Of a stretch of DNA of 64,000 nt, positions 37,942 through 47,645 are shown piece after piece (within the stretch, counting starts at the first letter, position 1; every line of letters begins with the position of its first letter). The DNA lies in NCBI GenBank assembly GCA_947166295.1, contig CAMVDR010000001.1:61771-125770 (forward strand), written 5' to 3'. The notes beneath the pieces are model-generated. The model was not told the DNA's origin. It worked only from the letters and a program-made list of their open reading frames with translations, and did not search any database. A program made the position numbers and the translations under genes. This DNA comes from an uncultured Candidatus Saccharibacteria bacterium (lineage in GTDB: Bacteria; Patescibacteriota; Saccharimonadia; Saccharimonadales; Saccharimonadaceae).

Positions 37942-39789
37942 ATGTTAATGAATATCGTATTGGGCGTGGTAACATGCCTGCTTGTTGTGACTGGATTTCA
38001 TCTGTTTGAAAACGGAAAGGTTTTCGACTATACCACTGATCCTGATGGAACGAAACGCAGAAAGCTGAGTTTCCTGACGAAGGCTGGTGCCAATGGTTGG
38101 ATTGCTGGTGCGATTTCCGGTGCCGCATTGGCGTTTATCAATTACTTTACTGAGAAAATCACACTGTCGACCATATGGCTGGCTTGGGTTTTCTTGGTCA
38201 TAGTTGTGGTCGGCTATGTTTTGCTGGCGTGGTGGTGGAAGAACCAGGAAGGTTGTGAAGTAAGCGAAGGAATTTGTTTCTTCCTTATTTCTATGGTCCC
38301 GTTCTTAACCATGAAGACATTAGCAGGTATAGCAACTGCCCCATGGAAAAACGTGTTGACACGACTTTTCTGCACACTGCCTATCCTGCTGGTGCTGGCT
38401 GAGCTTGTGTTTATGATTATTAGCGCAATTCAGATCAGAGGCGGAGGGCAAAAGCTAAAATGGATAGTGTCCGGTGTAGCTTTAATGCTAGTGGTGCTGT
38501 TTATTACTGCTGGTCTTACTGGCTGCGGTGCGACTAACACAAAAGCGACAGAAAAAATCTATGAAAACCAGGCGGTAGAATCGTTGACAGTGCACAAACT
38601 AACTCCGGAGGATCTGGAAAAATTAACCTTGACTAAATATAAGGGCATTCCGGAAACTCTGCTGGATAGTTCTTTGTCGCCGCACGATAAAAAGCGGGTG
38701 TCAGATACTGGATTTTCTGATGCCTTGACTTATGGTTTTAGTAGCAAAGAATCTAGTAAGATATTCCATGAACTGGAAGAGGAGATTCTCCGTAATCCGG
38801 TATATGGAGTGGCCGTAGCGAACGCTTTGCGCGACAAAAAAATTGGAAGTCGGGCTATCGGAGACTTCAATGGCTGGATGAACGAAATGGTTCAGAAGAA
38901 CAGTAAGGGAGTCTTTGTTTGGTGTGAATATAGAGATAATGATTCTAAGACGATTTATGTTACGGAAGAATATCGCTGTTATGCTGCTACTTTGTGTACT
39001 TTTCTGGAAAGGTTAGTGGAGCAAGGAGTGCAGACGCGCCAAACAGTAGAAAACTGGTGCCTTAATAGTGCGGCCAAGAATAATGATCGCGCTGGTATCA
39101 AAGCGGACTACCAGTATAAGAAAGAAGCTTTTATCTTGGCTTATATTGGTAAAAATGAGGTTGGAGACGAAAATCCGAAGGGACTTTTGGTGATTGGATT
39201 TAATATCCATGATAAGCGGCCGGAGTTTTTCACCGAGGAGGATAAACCGGAGATTGTCAATACTCCGCCTTCTGGTGGAAGCGATACGCCTACACCTAAT
39301 CCTGGTAGTGATACGCCGACAAAACCTAGCGGTGGTAGCGATCCGCCGACACCTACGAATCCGCCGACACCTACGAATCCGCCGACACCTACACCGACGT
39401 ACAACAAGGACCCGAATAAGGCACCTTCCGAGAATACGGAGAAAAATGATGATACGGGTCCGGGCCCTGATACTAATAACGGTGTTGGCGCCACAACATC
39501 AACGAAGGATAATCCGAACAATTCGAACCATTACGATTCGTATGAAGATTATCGTCGCGATATGGACGAGATGGAGAATATTAATCAGAACCAGAGAACT
39601 GGTAATGACGACAATACTCCTTCGAGTGGCGGTGGTTCTGGCACGAATGTCGACAATAATGCCGATAATGGCACTGGCTATGGTGGTATAGATACCCCGA
39701 CACCAGTGCATGACTCTGCGCAAACATCTGATGGTCACAATGTGACCGATGACAGTCCCGGTGAGGCTTGGGGAGGCCCGCCGGACTAA
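37942..39789 (+). CDS. Cassette-encoded membrane protein with Pro/Thr-rich linker
   Basis: RBS TAAGGAGG, ATG 37942; several TM helices then soluble domain and PTPTNP repeats. Confidence 0.7.
   Translation: MLMNIVLGVVTCLLVVTGFHLFENGKVFDYTTDPDGTKRRKLSFLTKAGANGWIAGAISGAALAFINYFTEKITLSTIWLAWVFLVIVVVGYVLLAWWWKNQEGCEVSEGICFFLISMVPFLTMKTLAGIATAPWKNVLTRLFCTLPILLVLAELVFMIISAIQIRGGGQKLKWIVSGVALMLVVLFITAGLTGCGATNTKATEKIYENQAVESLTVHKLTPEDLEKLTLTKYKGIPETLLDSSLSPHDKKRVSDTGFSDALTYGFSSKESSKIFHELEEEILRNPVYGVAVANALRDKKIGSRAIGDFNGWMNEMVQKNSKGVFVWCEYRDNDSKTIYVTEEYRCYAATLCTFLERLVEQGVQTRQTVENWCLNSAAKNNDRAGIKADYQYKKEAFILAYIGKNEVGDENPKGLLVIGFNIHDKRPEFFTEEDKPEIVNTPPSGGSDTPTPNPGSDTPTKPSGGSDPPTPTNPPTPTNPPTPTPTYNKDPNKAPSENTEKNDDTGPGPDTNNGVGATTSTKDNPNNSNHYDSYEDYRRDMDEMENINQNQRTGNDDNTPSSGGGSGTNVDNNADNGTGYGGIDTPTPVHDSAQTSDGHNVTDDSPGEAWGGPPD
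39343..39405 (+). repeat. Short tandem repeats coding PPTPTN
   Basis: CCGCCGACACCTACGAAT repeated. Confidence 0.65.
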
Positions 39790-39956
39790 TTAATTTATAT
39801 AGCTATTTTGGGTGGAGCCCACGTGGGGAGTGGACGCCCCAAGTACCTTATTTTGCAAGTCCGGTAGCTTTGCTGCCGGGCTTCATCCAAGAATATTTGA
39901 GACTGAGACGATTCGGTTGCATAGACGAAAATTAACAATTCGGCTAGCAACAGCTT

Positions 39957-40039
39957 AAACTTTTCTTTGGGAAAAGAAAAGTTTAGCAAAAGAAACCAGT
40001 TTAATTTTCAAATTAGAAGTGAATTCCAATTTGAAAATT
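39957..40039. repeat. Two adjacent perfect hairpins upstream of surface-protein gene
   Basis: AAACTTTTCTTT-GGG(A)-AAAGAAAAGTTT (39957-39984); AATTTTCAAATT/AATTTGAAAATT (40003-40039). Confidence 0.65.
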
Positions 40040-40093
40040 GTTTATAATTTAGAAATTTAATTTTTCATACAATACTATAAAGAAAGGAATAAT

Positions 40094-41350
40094 ATGAATA
40101 AGATTTATAAAACTATTCTTGGCGTATCGGCGGCGGCTGTAGTGCTGGCTGGCACTCTTACTCCGGTATTAGTGAATGCTTGGGGTGATTCAGCTAATGG
40201 CCGTCCAAGCTATACGCTTGATCAAATCAATAAAGGTGAACTTGGTGACACCATTACGTTTAACTCGATTTCAAACGGTAAAATCGGGGATGAAAAGAAT
40301 TTCGTAGGCGCAAAAGTGGCTGGTGCAAATGTAGACACTTGGAATGCTAATACGATTAACGTGAAAGATGGCGAAACTTATACGATTCGTTTATTTGTTC
40401 ACAATAACAGCCCTAAAGGTATGGAAGCGATTGCAAAGGGTGTGAAAGCAACTTTTTCGATTCCTACTACGGTAGCTAAATCTCAGACGATTGTAGGCTA
40501 CTTAGATTCTTCCAATGCAACTCCTACGAGATATTGGGATGAGGTAACTCTTGTATCTGACGAGAATGTTTACCTTGAATATGTTGATGGTTCTGCTAAA
40601 TACAATAACAACAAAGGTACCTTTAGCTTACCTAACGAAGTAATTACTTCTGGTGCAACGCTAGGGTTCGATAAAATGAATGGCGAAATTCCAGGCTGTT
40701 ATGAATATTCTGGCGTAGTGACTATCGACGTAAAAGTACATAGTTCGGTAGCAGCGAAGCTTTCGAAGAAAGTACGTATTAAAGGTACTAAAGAATGGGC
40801 AGAATCTGTAGAAGCTAAAGTTGGTGACGAGGTGGAATATCAAATTGAATATACGAATTTATTGACTGAACAGGTAAACAACGTGATGATTCGAGATATT
40901 CTTCCAACCAACGTTGAATATGTGCAAAATTCGACTTATCTCTATAATTCGAATTATCAAAATGGTACTTTACTAAAGGACAATACATTGACTACTTCTG
41001 GCATTAACATTGGTAGCTATAATGCTAAAGGTAATGCTTATGTACGCTTTACTGGTAAAGTAGTAGATAAAACTTTGGCCTGCGGTAAAAACCAATTAGT
41101 GAACTGGGCAAGTTCTACCGTGAATGGCGCAGTGTCTAAGGATGATGCATCTGTAATGGTGACTAAAGACGGCGATATTTGTAAGGATAAGCCGGTAAAT
41201 CCTACGCCAACTCCAGATAATCCTACTAATACACCTAGTACGATTGTAAGTACTGGTCCAGCTACGATAGTAACTGGTGCTGTGGGTGCTGGTTCGGTAG
41301 TGACTATGCTTGGTTATTACATTGCTAGCCGTAAAAAGTTAATGAAATAA
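40094..41350 (+). CDS. DUF11-like repeat surface protein with C-terminal TM/basic anchor
   Basis: Signal peptide; VGDEVEYQIEYTNLLTEQVNNVMIRDILPTNVEYV; C-terminal TIVTGAVGAGSVVTMLGYYIASRKKLMK. Confidence 0.7.
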   Translation: MNKIYKTILGVSAAAVVLAGTLTPVLVNAWGDSANGRPSYTLDQINKGELGDTITFNSISNGKIGDEKNFVGAKVAGANVDTWNANTINVKDGETYTIRLFVHNNSPKGMEAIAKGVKATFSIPTTVAKSQTIVGYLDSSNATPTRYWDEVTLVSDENVYLEYVDGSAKYNNNKGTFSLPNEVITSGATLGFDKMNGEIPGCYEYSGVVTIDVKVHSSVAAKLSKKVRIKGTKEWAESVEAKVGDEVEYQIEYTNLLTEQVNNVMIRDILPTNVEYVQNSTYLYNSNYQNGTLLKDNTLTTSGINIGSYNAKGNAYVRFTGKVVDKTLACGKNQLVNWASSTVNGAVSKDDASVMVTKDGDICKDKPVNPTPTPDNPTNTPSTIVSTGPATIVTGAVGAGSVVTMLGYYIASRKKLMK

Positions 41351-41383
41351 GTTGACCGCTTCATAATAGGGCGGGAAATACTT

Positions 41384-41419
41384 AGAAAATCTCCTTAGGT
41401 TTAGGCCTAGGGAGATTTT
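41384..41419 (+). terminator. Rho-independent terminator
   Basis: AAATCTCCTTAGGTTTAGGCCTAGGGAGATTTTTG. Confidence 0.7.
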
Positions 41420-41563
41420 TGTTGGGTGTTTTAAGTTTTTGGCTAAATAGGAGGTCTAGTTGGAAGTTTTGCACAAGGAAAACTCTTGCGTTTTGGTGGG
41501 GGGTGGGGTAGAATAGAAATGGAATATTGTTATGTTTAGGTCGTAAAATAAAAAGGAGAAGAA

Positions 41564-43816
41564 GTGAATTTTAGGCAACATCTAAGAAGTGAGCGAGCTC
41601 TGCGGTTGATGGGGTTGGTGGCTTGTGGGTTGTTGCTATTTTTGTGTGGTTTTGCAATTTGTCCGCCGACTCCGGTAATGGAAACCAGTGCTACCGCTGG
41701 TGATGCTAAAGCGGCTACAAATTCGGTAAAACTAAGCATAGGTGATGGTGGTACGTTATCTTTTGATTTGAAGCCATTTTCGGCAGATGGGACCTTCGCG
41801 GAATCTAGTGAGATGACTATTCTTGCCTCTACAGATAGTTATTCAGGATATACTTTAAGTATTTCAGCGCAGAGTGGTGATAATACGACAAAATTAATTA
41901 ACACTGATACGGTAAATTGTCCGGTGACCGAGACGAAGTGTTCTATTGCGCCACTACCTAGCACGTTAAATGGGGGGATTTTGAAAAGTGACTACGTAGA
42001 TCCAGCAAGTAGCGAAGATGTAAATGTGAGTATAAATACAGTGCGTAATACTTGGGGTTTTAGTCCGAGTGTTTATTTAAACTCAGGTGCTAATACGGTA
42101 AATAGAGGCCAAGGGGTAGATGAAAAATACTTCCCGGTGTCTACTACAGTGATGAATTTTGCAAAAACTAGTGGGCCAAACCCAAACGATGGGGGCGGTA
42201 GCGGATTGGCGCCAGATGAATACAAAATGAAGATAGGGGCAAGAGTAGATACGTCTATCCCGATGGGTACTTATAAGAATAATACTTTTGTGATTACCGC
42301 GGTAGGGAATGGAGCCTCTTATTCTATTACATATCTAGATGCTACGGGCGAAGGTTCTGGTATTCCAGGGGTGCAGTCTGGTACGGTTTATGATACTACG
42401 GTTACGTTGTCTAACGCTTCGCCAACTAGGGCAGGATATTATTTTGGAGGATGGTGTAGTGTGAGCACGACAGATGGTAGTTGTAGCGGTACGCCGTATG
42501 CACGGGGTGCTAGCTTCGGCATAGATCAGACAGCAAGTAGTAATACGGCTACGCTGTATGCAATGTGGGCACTTTGTCCAGTAAATACGGTTTGCTATGA
42601 CGATAATGGTGCGAGCAGTACTACAAAAATGAATAATCAGGAGTTAGCTGCTGAAGAAATCACAAACGGCGAGTTTAATTTAAGAGCTTCCAATTTTAAG
42701 AGAAGTGGTTATGGCTTTATTGGTTGGAGCGAGAAGCCCAATGCTGATATTGGCACAGATAAGATTTATGGCCCAATGGAAACCGTAAATAAGAGTTTGG
42801 CCTATGGCGGGTTGAAACTTTATGCGATATGGAAAGAGGCGGCAAAGGATGGTAGTAACAATCCGATATATTTCCAAGATTGGCAAACACAGAACGGTTG
42901 CAATAATTTAAAGGCTGCAGAGTATAGCAATGGGGCGCTGACGGTTGGGCTAAATACATTTACAGCCCTGACAGATAAGCGTGATGGTCAAGTTTATGCT
43001 GTGGCGAAGTTGGCAGATGGCAATTGTTGGATGATGGAAAACTTGCGGCTAGAGTCAACTGGTACGGTAGGTAATAATACGATAGACCCGAATGTAACTA
43101 ACCGGAGTTTGGCGCAAGGGTATGAAGGGGTATTTACCGGCTTAGCCGATCCGGAAACAGCTAATTTTTCTAATTCTACTGCGATGAATAAGCTAGGAAC
43201 CACTAATTATTATGGTACAGATGATAGTGGGGCAACGAATATCATTGATGCTGCGAGTCATACGTATGGTGATCCTGCCACTAACTATGCTGGTTATTAT
43301 TTCCCAAGATATAGGAATAGTAATACGAATCTTGCAGACGATTATTCTACTACAAGTGCTAATGCTAATACATATGCTTATGGTAATTACTATACTTGGA
43401 CAGCAGCGATGGCAAATACTACATTCTATAGAAGTTATGATGGCGCAGCAGATACTGATACTGGTTCCGATGCAGCAAATACTTCTATTTGTCCGAAAGG
43501 ATGGAGATTGCCATTGGGTGCGAGTTTTTCCAAACTAGATAAACAAATGGGGGGTACCGGCGCGAATCAGTCTAGCACGGCTGGTACTACGCAGTCTAAA
43601 GTATGGCGCAGCTTCCCAAATAATTTCCTCTACTCCGGCTACGCCGGCAATAGCGATATTAACTATCGCGGGTCGGACGGGTACTACTGGTCCTCGTCCG
43701 CGTACAATGCTAACCTCGCCTACCGCCTGTACCTCTACAGTTCTTATCTCCTCCCAGGTACGGATGGCTACGGTAAGTACTACGGTTTAACCGTCCGTTG
43801 CGTAGCCGGCTCGTAG
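41564..43816 (+). CDS. InlB-repeat plus FISUMP-domain surface protein (paralogue 3), GTG start
   Basis: YSITYLDATGEGSGIPG..TRAGYYFGGWCS; DKRDGQVYAVAKLADGNCWMMENLRL; SICPKGWRLP; C-terminal GYYWSSSAYNANLAYRLYLYSS..GLTVRCVAGS. Confidence 0.78.
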   Translation: MNFRQHLRSERALRLMGLVACGLLLFLCGFAICPPTPVMETSATAGDAKAATNSVKLSIGDGGTLSFDLKPFSADGTFAESSEMTILASTDSYSGYTLSISAQSGDNTTKLINTDTVNCPVTETKCSIAPLPSTLNGGILKSDYVDPASSEDVNVSINTVRNTWGFSPSVYLNSGANTVNRGQGVDEKYFPVSTTVMNFAKTSGPNPNDGGGSGLAPDEYKMKIGARVDTSIPMGTYKNNTFVITAVGNGASYSITYLDATGEGSGIPGVQSGTVYDTTVTLSNASPTRAGYYFGGWCSVSTTDGSCSGTPYARGASFGIDQTASSNTATLYAMWALCPVNTVCYDDNGASSTTKMNNQELAAEEITNGEFNLRASNFKRSGYGFIGWSEKPNADIGTDKIYGPMETVNKSLAYGGLKLYAIWKEAAKDGSNNPIYFQDWQTQNGCNNLKAAEYSNGALTVGLNTFTALTDKRDGQVYAVAKLADGNCWMMENLRLESTGTVGNNTIDPNVTNRSLAQGYEGVFTGLADPETANFSNSTAMNKLGTTNYYGTDDSGATNIIDAASHTYGDPATNYAGYYFPRYRNSNTNLADDYSTTSANANTYAYGNYYTWTAAMANTTFYRSYDGAADTDTGSDAANTSICPKGWRLPLGASFSKLDKQMGGTGANQSSTAGTTQSKVWRSFPNNFLYSGYAGNSDINYRGSDGYYWSSSAYNANLAYRLYLYSSYLLPGTDGYGKYYGLTVRCVAGS
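43611..43813 (+). other. Candidate DGR-type variable region
   Basis: Abrupt compositional change; long run of mostly NNC/NNT codons in a CLec-type C-terminus; hyphenated palindrome GCCTC-T-GAGGC (43834-43844) just after the stop. Confidence 0.4.
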
Positions 43817-43881
43817 GGCTTGGGTCCCTTCGAGCCTCTGAGGCCACCTTCTCTTGGCGAGGCAGTGTTGTAATTTTGATG

Positions 43882-44664
43882 TTATCGAGCGGCTTGGAGG
43901 AGGTGATCGAAAAGGCAAGTGATGGTGAGAGGGCCGACACCGCCCTTTACTGGAGTGATGGCGGTGAGATCTTTTCTGGCATAGAGTTCGGGGGCGAGAT
44001 CGCCTTTTATTACTCCATCTTCGCTAGCAGTGCCAGCATCTATAAGAGTGGCGCCAGGGGAGATGAATTCACTAGATATCAACCCCGGTACGCCCGTGGC
44101 TGATATGATTATATCAAAACTCTTAAGGTTTGTCAAGTCGTCGCCACGATGGAAGAGGGAAACATCGTAATTCGAAGCTTGGAAAATGCGGTAAAGTGGA
44201 GCGCCCACTAGCTTGCCACGGCCAACGATGGCAATTTTTTTGTTTTCTAATTTAATATCATAGCCAGCCAGAAGCCAAAGGATGGCGGTGGCGGTGGCAG
44301 AATCGTACTTGGCATTAACGCCAAGGCCATCGACGTCTTTTGTGGGAGCAATGAGGTTGCAGAGTTCGTCGGTTTTTTCTTTTTCTAGAATAGGGAGCTG
44401 GAGGATGATACCGCTGATGGTGGAGTCTTTATTGGCGAAGGTGATTTTGGTGGCGATGTCGGCGGTGTCTTTGGCAAGGTAATCTTCTACCTCTACGCCG
44501 ATATCTTCGCCATATTTGATTTTAAGATTGACGTATTTGGTGATGACGGGATTATTGCTATCACGGATAATGAGGAGTTTGGGCTTACTTTTAAGGCTGG
44601 CCACCTGGTGAGCTTGGCGTTCCTTAATAAAACTAGCGAGATCTTTGCCGTTTAAAGATTTCAT
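43882..44664 (-). CDS. folD: Methylenetetrahydrofolate dehydrogenase/cyclohydrolase
   Basis: SGIILQLPILEKEKTDELCNLIAPTKDVDGLG; VGRGKLVGAPL; TPVKGGVGPLTITCL. Confidence 0.95.
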   Translation of the reverse strand: MKSLNGKDLASFIKERQAHQVASLKSKPKLLIIRDSNNPVITKYVNLKIKYGEDIGVEVEDYLAKDTADIATKITFANKDSTISGIILQLPILEKEKTDELCNLIAPTKDVDGLGVNAKYDSATATAILWLLAGYDIKLENKKIAIVGRGKLVGAPLYRIFQASNYDVSLFHRGDDLTNLKSFDIIISATGVPGLISSEFISPGATLIDAGTASEDGVIKGDLAPELYARKDLTAITPVKGGVGPLTITCLFDHLLQAAR

Positions 44665-45704
44665 TAGTTGACTCCTGGGATTTTGATGGGTGGGTTGATG
44701 ATTTCTACGGGCTCTTGTTCTAGCCAGTAGCCGTAAATATCGTAGACTTTGTTTACGATTTCTTCGCGGGCGGCGGCGAGATCTTGGTAAGATTTGGCGG
44801 ATTCGTTGATGAGGACGAGTGCGGCTTTGGGGTTGACACGAAAACCGTGGAGAAGTTTATCGGAAAAACCGGCTTTTTCGATAAACCAGCCGGAATTGAT
44901 TTTGTAGCCGTCTTTGCCGTGGTAGACTGGATAACCTTTGGCTTCGGCAATTTCGGCTTCTGGTTCTGTGAGATAGATATTTTTAAAGAAGGAGCCGGAA
45001 CTGGCTTTCTCTAGTGGATCTGGAAGTTTATCAGCGCGGATGGCACTGACGATAGCACGAATACCCTGAGGGCTAAAATCTTTGATATTGTGATCTGAAG
45101 CGTATTTTTCAATGGAGCGATAGAAAGGGGGCTCCATTTGGCCGGGAGTAAGATGTAGGGTGATGGAGATGACAAAGTAGCGATTTTTTTCGGTGGTGTT
45201 GAGAATGCTTTTACGATAGGAAAAACCGAGATCGTCATGAGAGAGTGTCTTGAAGGTGTGGCTTGCGGTATCGTAGACTTCGATAGATTCTAAAGTATCG
45301 GCGATTTCTTGACCGTAAGCACCGATATTCTGTACGGGTGCAGCGCCGGTGAGGCCGGGAATTTTGCTGAGGGCTTCGATACCAGTGAGGCCTTTTTTGC
45401 AGGCGTATTCTACGACATTATCCCAATATTCGCCGCCCATAATGGTGAGGTTGATGCCATCTGGTGTGGGCGTTTCTGAAATGCCATGCATACGGTTGAT
45501 GATGATGGCGCCGCTAAAACCTTCGTCGTGGCCGATGGTGTTGGCGCCATAACCGAGCACGAAAGTAGGCATATTATAAGTGGCGGCAAAATCGTAAGCA
45601 TCAGGGATTTCTTCGGGGCGCTCAATTTCTAAGACATAGCGGGCTGGGCCGCCCAGGCGCATGGTAGTAAGACTAGAAATCAAGATATTTTCGTTAACGC
45701 GCAT
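44664..45704 (-). CDS. murB: UDP-N-acetylmuramate dehydrogenase
   Basis: TTMRLGGPARYVLEI, VLGYGANTIGHDEGFSGAII, GSFFKN. Confidence 0.93.
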   Translation of the reverse strand: MRVNENILISSLTTMRLGGPARYVLEIERPEEIPDAYDFAATYNMPTFVLGYGANTIGHDEGFSGAIIINRMHGISETPTPDGINLTIMGGEYWDNVVEYACKKGLTGIEALSKIPGLTGAAPVQNIGAYGQEIADTLESIEVYDTASHTFKTLSHDDLGFSYRKSILNTTEKNRYFVISITLHLTPGQMEPPFYRSIEKYASDHNIKDFSPQGIRAIVSAIRADKLPDPLEKASSGSFFKNIYLTEPEAEIAEAKGYPVYHGKDGYKINSGWFIEKAGFSDKLLHGFRVNPKAALVLINESAKSYQDLAAAREEIVNKVYDIYGYWLEQEPVEIINPPIKIPGVN

Positions 45705-45893
45705 AATAATGAAATTATAACATATTTTGGTGTGAAAATTAAGCCTAGGCGGAATAGAGATAGGCAGAAGCGTAATAATTTATGAAGTGCAGTTTTCGCT
45801 GGGGGTTGAATTTTACAATAGGGTGTGATAAGTAAAGGCCAGGAAATAGGGGTGGCGTATGTTAAAACAATGGCAAGGAGAAAGGAGGGTTTT

Positions 45894-45968
45894 ATGATGT
45901 TTGAAGTTGAAGAAATAAAAATTGCTGTCAAACTCAAAAAGATTCGTCGGAAGAACGGCGAATCATAA
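45894..45968 (+). CDS. 24-aa basic microprotein MMFEVEEIKIAVKLKKIRRKNGES
   Basis: RBS AAAGGAGGG; weak upstream promoter; absent from the ORF track. Confidence 0.35.
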   Translation: MMFEVEEIKIAVKLKKIRRKNGES

Positions 45969-46069
45969 CAAAACCTAACTGATATAATCCTACCATACGA
46001 GATCGTGAAAGTCAACTCTATTTCCTAATCAGATTTATTATATAATATAAAAAGAAAGGTAATACTATT

Positions 46070-47098
46070 ATGGCGAAAAAAGATGCGGTGGCAGAAAATA
46101 AAAAAGATAAACAGGAAGACGGCAAAAACGAAGCGCTGAAATTAGCAATTGCACAGATTACGAAGCAATTTGGCGACGGTTCAATCATGAAGCTGGGGGA
46201 AACACCAAAGATGGATGTAGAGCTTTTACCTTCAGGCTCTCTTTCTTTAGATTTAGCACTTGGTGGAGGCTGGCCAAAAGGGCGGATTATCGAAATCTAC
46301 GGGCCGGAATCTTCTGGTAAAACGACTTTGGCGCTTCATGCAATTGCTGAGATGCAAAAACAGGGTGGTCAGGCGGCGTTTATCGATGCGGAGCATGCAC
46401 TCGACCCGGCATATGCTAAAAAGATTGGGGTAGATACGGCTAATCTATTGATTTCGCAGCCGGATAACGGTGAGCAGGCGCTAGAGATTTGTGAAACTTT
46501 GGTGCGTTCTAATGCGGTAGACCTTATTGTGGTAGACTCGGTGGCGGCTTTGGTGCCACAGGCTGAGATTGACGGTGATATGGGTGATGCACAGATGGGG
46601 CTTCAGGCGCGACTAATGAGTCAGGCCATGCGTAAACTTACTGGTATTATTTCTAAATCGCGTGCGACAGTGATATTCATCAACCAGATTCGGATGAAGA
46701 TTGGTGTGATGTTTGGTAATCCAGAGACCACTACTGGTGGTAATGCGTTGAAATTTTATGCTTCGGTGCGGGTGGACATTCGGCGAATCGGGCAAATTAA
46801 GGATGGTGATAATATCGCTGGTAACCGCACTAAAATTAAGGTAGTGAAAAACAAGATTGCGGCGCCTTTCCGCACGGCGGAGTTTGACATTATGTACAAT
46901 GAAGGAATCTCTAAAACTGGGGATATTCTGGATCTTGGTGTGCAATACGGCGTACTAGATAAGGCCGGAGCATTTATTAAATATAATGGTGAGACTTTGG
47001 GGCAAGGACGTGAAGCGGTGAAGAGGTTGTTCCGCGAAAAACCAGAATTGATGGAAGAGATTGAGAAACAAGTAAGGACTAAAGCTCAAGATGCATAA
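46070..47098 (+). CDS. recA: Recombinase RecA
   Basis: [45 protein letters not shown]. Confidence 0.99.
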   Translation: MAKKDAVAENKKDKQEDGKNEALKLAIAQITKQFGDGSIMKLGETPKMDVELLPSGSLSLDLALGGGWPKGRIIEIYGPESSGKTTLALHAIAEMQKQGGQAAFIDAEHALDPAYAKKIGVDTANLLISQPDNGEQALEICETLVRSNAVDLIVVDSVAALVPQAEIDGDMGDAQMGLQARLMSQAMRKLTGIISKSRATVIFINQIRMKIGVMFGNPETTTGGNALKFYASVRVDIRRIGQIKDGDNIAGNRTKIKVVKNKIAAPFRTAEFDIMYNEGISKTGDILDLGVQYGVLDKAGAFIKYNGETLGQGREAVKRLFREKPELMEEIEKQVRTKAQDA

Positions 47099-47645
47099 AG
47101 ACGAGATTTGGCAGCTATATTACCCGAATGGTGAGCCAATTGCGGGCGAGGGGTGGTCGGCTAGCAAGGGTAATCCAGAAGTAACTGGCGATGATGGAAT
47201 AGTGGGGGCGGCTGTGGTGTTTTTGTATCGTCGAGGCAAGGATGGTCTGGAGTTTTTATGGCAGAAACGTTCAGAGAAAATTGATCGGTATCCAGGGGAT
47301 TGGGATATATCGGCTGGCGGGCATATTAATTTAGGTGAGTCATTGGTAGATGCTGCAGTGAGAGAGGCGCGTGAAGAAATTGGGGCAGAGATTACTCCGG
47401 AGGAATTAGAATTTGTAGCTACGAGGCCGTTTAATAAAAATAGATTTGCGTGGATATATTTGACGGATTGGACTAGTAAAACAGAGAATTTCCATTTTGA
47501 TGATGAAGAAGTTTCTGAGGTGAGATGGGTAAAGTATGGCAAGATGGAAGAGTTTCGTAAAAAATATGCGAAAGCGCCGCTCAAAAAAGACGATTTGACA
47601 TTCGAATTTTTGAGAACATGGTTAGAGATGCATGGAAATCTATAA
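47091..47645 (+). CDS. NUDIX hydrolase (isopentenyl-diphosphate-isomerase-like)
   Basis: [26 protein letters not shown] Nudix box. Confidence 0.88.
   Translation: MHKDEIWQLYYPNGEPIAGEGWSASKGNPEVTGDDGIVGAAVVFLYRRGKDGLEFLWQKRSEKIDRYPGDWDISAGGHINLGESLVDAAVREAREEIGAEITPEELEFVATRPFNKNRFAWIYLTDWTSKTENFHFDDEEVSEVRWVKYGKMEEFRKKYAKAPLKKDDLTFEFLRTWLEMHGNL

Noticed and set aside
45680-46015. 111-aa minus ORF upstream of recA
   Set aside because: Mostly intergenic low-complexity sequence overlapping the murB 5' end; no domain; overlaps a better microORF candidate.
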